DNA of 64,000 bases from JAOTVV01 sp041602035 (GTDB lineage Bacteria; Gemmatimonadota; Gemmatimonadetes; Gemmatimonadales; GWC2-71-9). The stretch's first letter is position 1; every line of letters begins with the position of its first letter. Location: positions 1-64,000 of the forward strand of contig JBFIHA010000001.1 in the NCBI GenBank assembly GCA_041602035.1, in the 5' to 3' direction. A program made the translations under genes and the position numbers. Shown here in pieces: positions 54,440 through 62,700 of this stretch. The notes under the pieces are model-generated. The model was not told the origin of the DNA. It did not search any database and worked only from the letters and a program-made list of their open reading frames with translations.

Positions 54440-54820
54440 CTACCGCGAGGTCGACGCGAGGTCCAAGGTCACGAGCATGGACTCGTAGCGCCTGCCGGCC
54501 CCACGAAGGTGCATGAACAGGTGCTCCAGGCTCGGCAGGGACCAGATCGTGGCGTGGGTGGTTCCGCCCACCTGCCAGGGGTCCACGGAAGATATCGCGA
54601 TGCGTTCGGTCGTGCGCACGTATCCCGCGTACGACGTGTACCGCAGATGGTCCATCAGGCCAACGGCCATACGTTCGGTCGGGCAGTGGAAGGCAAACGT
54701 GAGCCTTTGGGGGGACTGCAGCACATTGGCCGACAGGAGATCGTGCCAGCAGCGCCGCGCGTTGACCAGGGAGCCGGCCGACGTGCCGTCCTGGTACTCG
54801 TCGGGGAGTAGCGCGCTCAC
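54440..54820 (-). CDS. Hypothetical protein, weakly RraB-like; start uncertain
   Basis: A 126-residue protein if the GTG at 54820 is used. The core alternates strands and helices: LTFAFHCPTERMAVGLMDHL, GYVRTTERIAI, THATIWSLPSLEHLFMHL, YESMLVTLDL. The pattern recalls the RNase-E-inhibitor RraB fold, but without diagnostic residues, so this is only a suggestion. The frame is open to 54997, but that part overlaps a predicted hairpin terminator. It heads the small-protein operon, downstream of a leader RNA. Confidence 0.5.
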   Translation of the reverse strand: MSALLPDEYQDGTSAGSLVNARRCWHDLLSANVLQSPQRLTFAFHCPTERMAVGLMDHLRYTSYAGYVRTTERIAISSVDPWQVGGTTHATIWSLPSLEHLFMHLRGAGRRYESMLVTLDLASTSR

Positions 54821-54911
54821 GCCGGCGTCCGGGGCATCAGCCGTGCGAGTGCGGCCGGGTCGGGCTGGGAGCGGCGGGAACGGGTGGGATTCGGCAGAGA
54901 AAGATGCTCCC

Positions 54912-54956
54912 TTGCAAAAGAAAAAGCGGGATCGCCGCTGGGGCGCGTTCCCGCTT
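54912..54956 (-). terminator. Intrinsic terminator in the leader of the small-protein operon
   Basis: Reading leftward, AAGCGGGA (54956-54949) pairs with TCCCGCTT (54931-54924) over eight bases across a 17-base loop, and TTTTTCTTTT follows at once. The stem plus U-run is a standard intrinsic terminator. It lies upstream of, not after, a gene on that strand. Confidence 0.72.
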
Positions 54957-54995
54957 CCAATCGGAGTCCGTCGGGCGACAGGCGCTGTCGCCCAC
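54912..54995 (-). ncRNA. Candidate small or leader RNA of about 84 nt
   Basis: Predicted from a promoter, a hairpin and a terminator in order. Transcription starting near 54995 would give a perfect nine-pair stem (GGGCGACAG-CGC-CTGTCGCCC, 54973-54993), a single-stranded GGACTCCGATTGG stretch, then the terminator. It may be a free small RNA or the attenuated leader of the small-protein operon that begins about 90 bases further on. No known RNA family was recognised. Confidence 0.45.
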
Positions 54996-55001
54996 ACACG
55001 G

Positions 55002-55030
55002 AGGATAGTCGCTCGCTGTCACCCTGTCAA
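55002..55030 (-). promoter_or_regulatory. Near-consensus sigma70-type promoter
   Basis: Leftward TTGACA (55030-55025) is a perfect -35 hexamer and TATCCT (55007-55002) a good -10, separated by exactly 17 bases. It is the best promoter-like match noticed in the window. It drives the predicted short RNA and possibly the five small genes. Confidence 0.75.
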
Positions 55031-55157
55031 CGCGCGATCACTGCCGGGACCCGCCAAAAAGTCGACGTATTCCCTTTTTCCCTTCGCTCGACTATGTTAC
55101 ATCTAACGCAATGAGGCGTTCATCGAAGCGCCACAGACGCACGCAACGGATTTGCAG

Positions 55158-55192
55158 GGGAACCGGCAACTGACGCGGTTCCCTCTTTTTAT
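55158..55192 (+). terminator. Intrinsic terminator in the cold-shock gene leader
   Basis: GGGAACCG (55158-55165) pairs with CGGTTCCC (55176-55183) across a 10-base loop and is followed by TCTTTTTAT. It precedes the csp gene by about 120 bases and lies downstream of no rightward gene, so it must act on a transcript that starts in the divergent region, as an attenuator or the end of a short RNA. Confidence 0.7.
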
Positions 55193-55313
55193 AGGAGTAC
55201 GCCGCAGAGTGCGGCACCCCGCCGCGGGGACACATCCGCGGACAACACGATGGACGATCGGCCAGTGCGGACACTCCGGACTCCGACGCGCATCGAACAC
55301 ATGAGGAGTAGGT

Positions 55314-55526
55314 ATGTCACGCATTACTGGCAAAGTGAAGTGGTTCAACGACCAGAAGGGCTTTGGCTTCATCACGCCCGACAACGGTGAAAAGGACTGC
55401 TTCGTCCACCACTCGGCGATTCAGGCGACGGGCTTCAAGACGCTCGGCGAGGGCGACGCAGTGGAGTTCGAGATGGTGCAGGGCCAGAAGGGCCCGGCGG
55501 CACAGAACGTCTCCAAGCTCGGCTAG
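55314..55526 (+). CDS. cspA: Cold-shock domain protein
   Basis: A 70-residue single-domain nucleic-acid-binding protein. RNP1 is KGFGFI and RNP2 DCFVHH, with KVKWFND at the start, as in CspA-family RNA chaperones. It binds single-stranded RNA or DNA and melts secondary structure. GAGGAG precedes the ATG by five bases. A long leader with a terminator and GC-rich hairpins (CCGCGG repeats at about 55230-55255) suggests control at the RNA level. A strong terminator follows. Symbol denotes the family, not a proven orthologue. Confidence 0.95.
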   Translation: MSRITGKVKWFNDQKGFGFITPDNGEKDCFVHHSAIQATGFKTLGEGDAVEFEMVQGQKGPAAQNVSKLG

Positions 55527-55558
55527 TCGCACCGCAAAACATCGCGGGTAACGATTGA

Positions 55559-55591
55559 GGGGTCGCACCGAGACATCGGTGCGGCCCCTTT
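55559..55591 (+). terminator. Intrinsic terminator after the cold-shock gene
   Basis: GGGGTCGCACCGA pairs with TCGGTGCGGCCCC over 13 positions (one G-U) across the four-base loop GACA and is followed by TTTCG. It is 33 bases after the csp stop and may also serve the converging methyltransferase gene. Confidence 0.78.
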
Positions 55592-55661
55592 CGCCATTGT
55601 GCGATGGAGCACACTGCGTGGTTCGTGGTGAGCAATCAGCGATTGGGCAACGGCGGTCGTC

Positions 55662-56480
55662 TCACGCCGGGCGCGCGGCGATCACGGAGAGCCAGTTGCG
55701 CGTGACGGCGCCAACCCCGAGCTCGGCCAGCGTCTCGTGCACGGTGTCACACAACACCTCGCTCGCGGTCTCGAGCGAGATCCCCGGCAGCACCCCGGCG
55801 ACGAAATCCGTGAACCGGCTGATGTCGATCCAGCCCTGCTCGCTGACCGCGACGGGCACCAGGTCTTCGACCGTGACCTCGAACCCCCCGCTCGCCAGCA
55901 GGCTGTGATACTGTTGGGCGGTCAGCTGGTGTCGCGACTCGACCTTGGCCCGCCCAGGCTTGAGGCCGTACTGCTCGCGTAGCCGGCGCACCGCCTTGAG
56001 CATCCAGCGCCGATAGAAGCGATCTGTTTCCGGGAGATGCGCACCCTGGAAAAACGTGGTGTTGAACGCGAAGATCCCTCCCGCCGGAAGCGAGCGGTAC
56101 ACCTCGGCCAGGAGTCGGCACTTGTCCTCGACGTAGTGGATCCCGTTACAGAAGACGATCGCGTCCGCCACGCGGCGCACCGCTTGGGACATCTCCTCGG
56201 CCCGAGCCTGGACGAACTCCACGAGAATGTCCTGTGCCCCCGCAAGCCGCTGCCTCGCCTCTTTGAGCGCTGCGGCCGACATGTCGAGTCCGGTCACCAC
56301 GGCCTGGTGACCCCCGCGAATCCGTTCGGCGATGAGCTCAGTGACCGCACCCCCGCCGCAGCCGATGTCGATCACCGACCAGCCGGGTCGGAAACCGACA
56401 CGGTCGATGAGCCACTCGTTCACCCGTCGATAGAAGTCCTGCTGGCTGAACGCCGAGAACGAATAGTCTCCCGCGCCCAT
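55662..56480 (-). CDS. SAM-dependent methyltransferase
   Basis: A 272-residue class I methyltransferase. Motif I is VIDIGCGGG (about 36-44), followed by VTGLDMS (acidic end of strand 2), a VFCNGIHYV post-II region, and LPAGGIFAFNTTFF. The N-terminus FSAFSQQDFYRRVNEWLI resembles small-molecule or lipid methyltransferases. ATG 56480 follows GAGGTG; the in-frame GTG at 56492 lacks a better site. Substrate unknown. It converges with the csp gene. Confidence 0.82.
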   Translation of the reverse strand: MGAGDYSFSAFSQQDFYRRVNEWLIDRVGFRPGWSVIDIGCGGGAVTELIAERIRGGHQAVVTGLDMSAAALKEARQRLAGAQDILVEFVQARAEEMSQAVRRVADAIVFCNGIHYVEDKCRLLAEVYRSLPAGGIFAFNTTFFQGAHLPETDRFYRRWMLKAVRRLREQYGLKPGRAKVESRHQLTAQQYHSLLASGGFEVTVEDLVPVAVSEQGWIDISRFTDFVAGVLPGISLETASEVLCDTVHETLAELGVGAVTRNWLSVIAARPA

Positions 56481-56660
56481 GAGGCACCTCACACGGCATG
56501 CCGAGTCCGGTCACGCCCCTGGTGAGCGGATGGCGGATCGGTCGCTGGTCTTTCGAATCCACATCATATTGCAACACCCTGCGGCTCACGTCAATCGAGT
56601 TGGGAGATGGACACCGGCGATCGTCGCTGCCTGGCTGCGTTGGCGTGCCTCACGTCGGGG

Positions 56661-56684
56661 AACACGACGAGGGTGTCCGTCGTG
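56661..56684 (-). terminator. Possible terminator after the glucan synthase gene
   Basis: Leftward CACGACG-8-CGTCGTG forms a seven-pair stem 27 bases after the stop, followed only by TT. Weak candidate; nothing else was noticed in the 231-base gap up to the methyltransferase start. Confidence 0.35.
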
Positions 56685-56711
56685 GGGAGCGGGGGAACGA
56701 GGAGTGGACCC

Positions 56712-59700
56712 TTACCCCAACACCACGTGAACCCGGTGCTCGCGACCGTCGTCGGCAAGGGGCACCTGCCTCTTGCTCGACAGCGCAGTCCCGTCGAGAC
56801 TGACGCTCGAGACGCCGCGACAGACGCCGTCAGGGTTTTCCACCAGGATGCGGTACAGCGTCTCTCCGTGCCGGTAATCGATCGCGAACTGGCTCCACGA
56901 CCGCGGAATGCACGGATCGATCGCAAGCGAGGAGCCGCGCTTCTGGAATCCGAGGATCCATTCCAACCCGGCGCGGTAGAGCCATCCTGCCGCCCCAGTA
57001 TACCAGGTCCATCCGCCTCGCCCCACGTGTGCGGGAGCGGAGTAGATGTCCGCCGCCACGGCGTACGGCTCTACCTTGTACCGGTGGGCGCCCGCGCGGC
57101 GCCTCGCGTGGTGGATGGGATTGAGCAGGTCGAAGAGCTCTGCGCTCTTGTCTCCCTCGCCCAGCTGGGCGAAGGCGATGACCGACCAGATCGCGGCGTG
57201 CGTATACTGCCCGCCGTTTTCCCGAATGCCGGCGAGATAGCCCTTGATGTACCCGGGGTCCAGCTCGGTTCGATCGAATGGCGGCGTGAACAGCAACACC
57301 AGCCGGTCGTCCCGGCGGACCAGTCGCTGTTCGACCGATGCCATGGCCTGGCGTGCCCGCCCCGGATCGCCGGCGCCCGACAGGACCGCCCACGACTGGG
57401 CGATGGAATCGATCTGACATTCGTCGCTGTGAACCGATCCCAGGGGCGTCCCGTCGTCGAAGAACGCTCGCGTGTACCACTCGCCGTCCCACGCGTTGCG
57501 CTCCAACGCCGCGCGCAGTGCCTCAGCCCGCTGTCGCCACCGCGCGGCCCGCTCCGACTCGGCACGCCGATCCGCGATCGCGGCGAACTCGCGCAGGTTC
57601 ACGTGGAGAAACCACCCCAGCCACACGCTTTGTCCACGACCCTCGTGCCCGACACGGTTCATGCCGTCGTTCCAGTCGCCGGCGCCGATCAACGGGAGAC
57701 CGCGACCTCCCACGTCGAGGCTGCGATCCAGTGCCCGAGCGCAGTGTTCGAAGATGGTTGATCGGTCGTCGGAAACCTCGGGCTCGAAGTAGGCTTCATG
57801 CTCGTCCTCCTCCAGCATCCGACCCACAAGCCATGGAACCGTCTCGTCGAGCACGCTCCAATCTTCGGTCACGTCCAGATACCGCACCACGGCGTACGGC
57901 AGCCACAGGCGGTCGTCCGAGATTCGGGTCCGGACGCCGCGCCCGGTGGGGGGATGCCACCAATGCTGGACGTCGCCCTCGGGGAACTGCCGGGCCGCCG
58001 CGCGGATGATGTGCTCGCGCGCGATGTCGGGTCGAGCCACCACCAGCGCCATCACATCTTGGAGTTGGTCGCGGAATCCGTACGCTCCTCCTGACTGATA
58101 GAAGGCCGAACGGGCCCAGAGTCGGCAGGAGAGTGACTGATAGAGCAGCCAGCGATTGAGCAGCAGATCCATCGATGCGTTGGGCGTGCGCACCTGGACG
58201 GTGCCGAGCACGGACTCCCACTGGTCTCGCACCGTGCCCAGCACCGCGTCGCAGTCTACGCGCCGATAGCGCTCGACCAACGCCCGAGCGTGCTCGGAGC
58301 TGTCTCCCTGTCCCAGCAAGAACACCACGTCAGCGCGCTGTCCCGGGCGCAACTCCACCTCGGTCTGCAACGCTGCGCAGGGGTCCAGGGTGGCGCCGGT
58401 CTTTCCCGACAAGTCGACGCCCCGTTCGAGCGAGGCCGGACGGTCGAGTCCCGCGTTCCGGCCCAGGAACTCCAGGCGGTCACAGGTCCACGACGTCTGG
58501 CGCCCCGCGAGATCGGCGAAAGCAACGCGGCTCGAGAATTCGCCGTTCCAGGCGTTGCGCGCGAATGCGGCGCCGGTGGCACGATCGATCTCCGTCACCA
58601 CGTATGGGACCGAGCGGCTGCGGGCGACGCCCAGCACCCATTCGACATAGGCCGTGATCGACAGCCGTCGGGTATGGCCAGACTGATTCATTAGCGTGAG
58701 CCGTGAGATCTTGATTGGGTCGGTCGGCGGCACGAACTGCAGCAGGTCCATGGCGATGCCGTGCGCCGTATGCTCGAAGCGACTGTACCCCTGACCGTGG
58801 CGCGCGACATAGGGTTTGGTGTCGTCACGGATCGGGAGGCACGTCGGCCCCCAGATCACTCCACTGTCCAGATCACGCACGTAGAACGCTTCGCCCGGTG
58901 TGTCGCTGATCGGATCGTTGCACCACGGCGTCAGCTTGTTCTCCCGGCTGTTGACGGACCACGTGTAGCCGGCGCCCGACTCGGAGACCTGGAATCCGAA
59001 GTCCGGATTGGCCACGACGTTGATCCACGGCACCGGCGTCCACTGTCCCTGACCCAATACGGTGATGTACTCACGGCCGTCGCTGGAGAACCCTCCCAGG
59101 CCGTTGAAGAATTCGAGATCGAGCGCTGGGGGGGGAACCGGTTCCGCCTCCTCGCGCCTCGCGCGAAGCCGGCGCGGCACGGGGCCCGGCCGCAAACGCT
59201 CCAGCCGGACCACCTGCTCCGACAGCGTGCCGCGATTCGCGAGGATCAATACACGCGCCGCCGAACGCAGGAGGATGAGATCTTCCACCGGGAGCAGGTC
59301 CTCGCGAAGCACGAAGACCCCTCCGCGTCCTCCGTCCCGCTCACCGCCGATCGCCGACTGACTGGCCCGTACCATCGTCTCAAAGGCGTCCTGAAGGTCC
59401 TGCGCGTAGGACGTGCCCTTCGCGTTCAGGATCACGAGATCGGCAGCGACCCCCTTGAGGTGCCAATACTCGTGCGCCCTGAGCAACTGACGGGCGATGT
59501 CCCGTTCCTCGTCGCGTTCCACTCGCACGACGGCGATCGGGCGATCGCCGGAGATGCTGTGAGCCCAGAGTCCGGACGGTCCCCGGCGGTTGACGGCGAT
59601 TTCCTTCGGTGTGGTGCGTAACGTGCGATCGTTGTAGAGCATCCGATTGGCCAACCGCTGGAACAGATGCGCTTCGTCCTGCGTGATCCTGAGGTGATGC

Positions 59701-62700
59701 AACTGGACCTGCGCGTACATCCACGCCAGCGAGCTCTCACGCTCGAATGTTTCCGGCTGCCGGTACTTCTCAGCAATGTCGAGCGCCTCCTCTCGCGACG
59801 CTGCGACCAGCGTGGTGAAGACCAACCGAACCGTTTCGCCTGGCCGGATCACCAGGCGATACCGCAGACTCACGACGGGATCCAGGGTTGCGCCCGCGCT
59901 GTTGGTGAGCGGTTCGCCTTCCGTGAGTGAGACCGGCATCCCGGTGCCTCGGCCCCGGCCCAGGAAGCGGGCGCGGTCGCTCTCGTACTGGCACGTGCCC
60001 ACCTGTTCCCCTTCGATCGCAGCGACATGCGCCAGCCACGGTTGAGGCTCGTCGGCCGACCGGGGACGCCGAGTCGCCACGAGTGCCTCCACCTCCCCGA
60101 CGAATTCGGTCTCCACGAACAGGTTGGAAAACGCGGGGTGGGCCTCGTCCGCCGCCTGCGGAGCCAGGACGACCTCGGCATAGGAGGTGAAGTCGATCAT
60201 CCGCTCGCGGTTCTCCAGGTTCGTCACCGTGACCTGACGTAGTTCGGCGTCGTCTTCGGGCGAGACCACTATTTCGAGCCTGATGGACAGCGATCGGTCG
60301 CGCTGAATAATCTTGGCACGATCTTCGGCATACACGACGTTGTATCGATCCACTTCGGTACCGCTCGGCTGGAATCCGGCCGACCACACGTCGCCGGTCA
60401 TGGCATCCCGCAGGTAGATGAAGGTGCCCCAGCAGTCGCGCGTCGTGTCCTCGCGCCAGCGGGTGACGGCGAGATCGTGCCACCGGCTGAAGCCGGAGCC
60501 CGCCGCCGTGACCATGACCAGATACCGACCATTCGAGAGGAGATGCGTGCGCGGCGGGATGTCGTGTGGCGATTCGAAGCGACGCAAGGTCGGTGGCACG
60601 AGCTCGCGAACGTGGACCGCCACTCGGACTTCCTCGCCGCGCGGTCGCGTCACGGCCACCGCACGCGGCGTGCGTTCCTGCAGCAACAACTCCGACGCCT
60701 GAATCATGGGGTGCGCGTGGAATCGTTTCCGCGTGAGACCCTCGTGCACGACGTTGCCCAGTGACACGATGGTCATCCCCTGATGGTGCGCCATGTAGGC
60801 CCGCACCACGGCGACCTCTTCGTCCTCGGGAAGCCGGGACGGGGTGAAGTCCAGTGCCTCGTAGAAGCCGTACGTGCCTCGGGCCCCGACGGCGTGGAGC
60901 GACGCGATGTTGTCGACGGCAGCCTTGGGATCCACCATTGCCCCGAGCGCCGTGGCGTAGGGCGCGACCACCACGTCCTCGAACAGCCCGCGCTTGAGTC
61001 CCAGACCGGGCACGCCGAAGTCCGAGTATTGGTAGGTCAGATGCACGTCGCGGACGTTGTAGGCGGATTCGGAGACCCCCCACGGCACGCCGCGCTCCTC
61101 GCCGTACCGGATTTGCCGCCGCACCACGAGGTGGCTCGTCAGATCCAGCAGGCCGCGAGTGGGCTGCTCCATCACGAGCAGCGGCATGAGGTACTCGAAC
61201 ATCGATCCCGACCACGACACGAGGGCCGCCCCGCGGCCGACCGGTGTGAGGGACCGGCCAAGCAGGAACCAGTGCCGAGGTGACACATCGCCCTTGGCGA
61301 TCGCGACGAAACTCGCCAGCCGCGCCTCCGACGCCAGCAGGTCATAGCAGCTGGGATCGAGGGTGTTGTCACCCGCGCGAAAGCCGATGGAAAAGAGGTT
61401 GCGCGAGCGATCGAAGAGGAATCGGAAATCCATTGCCTGGGCCATCTGTTCGGCCTGGAGCGCGACGGCGGCCAGGCGATGCTCGAGCGTGCCCACCGCG
61501 CTCGCGTTCTGCTCGGTGTCCAGCACGTCGAGATCGCGCGCGTGGCTCCGGATGGTATCCCCGACGGCGGACGCCCATGCCTGGATCTCCGAGGCGGATT
61601 CGTGACCGACTGCCGCGAGGGTGCGAACGATGTCCAGCAGATTCTCCGCCCGGGTTTCCATCTGCCGGAGCCGAGCACGCCACTCGTCGGTCGACAACGG
61701 CGGATCTGCCAGCACCGCCGTCATCGCGTCCAGGGCCTCGCGCACCTGCAAGGCAGTGACCATTTGGGTGCGGGCGCCGAATGGGGATCCCTCGAGCGCC
61801 TCGCGCACCGGCTCCAGCGCATCACGAATCCCCTCCAGGACTTGCGGACCCAACGGCTGCCGCCCCATCAGTTGGCGGCATCCCTGGGCCAGCGTGATCA
61901 GATGCCCGGCGAGATTCCCGCTGTCCACGGTGGAGATGTAGAGAGGATCGAGGGGCCGGAGGTCTGCGGTGTCGTACCAGTTGAAGAAGTGACCGTGGAA
62001 CCGGCGCATGGTGGTCATCGTCTTCAGAGTGGTCTCGAGACGCAGCACCATGTCCGCGATCCCGATCCATCCGAAGTCGTAGGCGACCATCGTGCTCAGT
62101 AGGTACAACCCCATGTTGGTTGGTGAGGTGCGGTGGGCCACCACCGGCTCAGGATCTTCTTGGAAGTTGTCGGGTGGAAGGGCGTGCTCCTGCTCGTTCA
62201 CGAATGTTTCGAAGAAGCGCCACGTACGGCGGGCCGTGAGGCGCAGCAAACGCGTTTCCTGCGGCGACAGGCGGCGGCGTTCGGCCAGCTTGGTAGGCAC
62301 GCTCAGCCGCCACGCCAGCACGGGTGCCAGGGTCCACAGGGCAACCAACGGTCCGGCCACCGGCCACGCGGCCGGCCTGACCGCGGCGACCAGTACGCCC
62401 GAAGCCGCGGCGAGCACGACACTCCAGCGGAGGTGCTGGTAAAACGCGCGGAGCGTCAGGTCGACGCCGTAGCTCGCCTGCGCTGCCGGGACCCATTCGA
62501 GGAGATGTCGCTTGCTGACATAGAGTCGCCACAGCGTGCGCGCCACGGCATCGGTGATGTACGCGGCGCGATACGCGAGCGCCGCGAAGGCAAGCAGCAC
62601 CTGCAGCGATGCGAGCTGCGCGTCTCGGCCGGTGGCATGCAAATGGCTTCGCTTTGAGACACCCTTACGCCGCGGGATCATCCCATCGAGCACTGGCATG

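Larger units (their letters stand above)
54821..55313. other. Divergent control region for small-protein operon and cold-shock gene
   Basis: A 493-base stretch with no supported protein gene. Leftward it holds a near-consensus promoter (55002-55030), a perfect hairpin and an intrinsic terminator (54912-54956). Rightward it holds an intrinsic terminator (55158-55192) and a GC-rich structured leader before the csp gene. The AT-rich part at 55050-55120 should contain the csp promoter; TATGTT at about 55093 is a possible -10 element with a poor -35. Confidence 0.6.

Noticed and set aside
54817..55022. Two short leftward frames starting with ATG or GTG near 54999 and 55022
   Set aside because: They run through a perfect hairpin and an intrinsic terminator just after a promoter, so the region reads better as RNA than protein.
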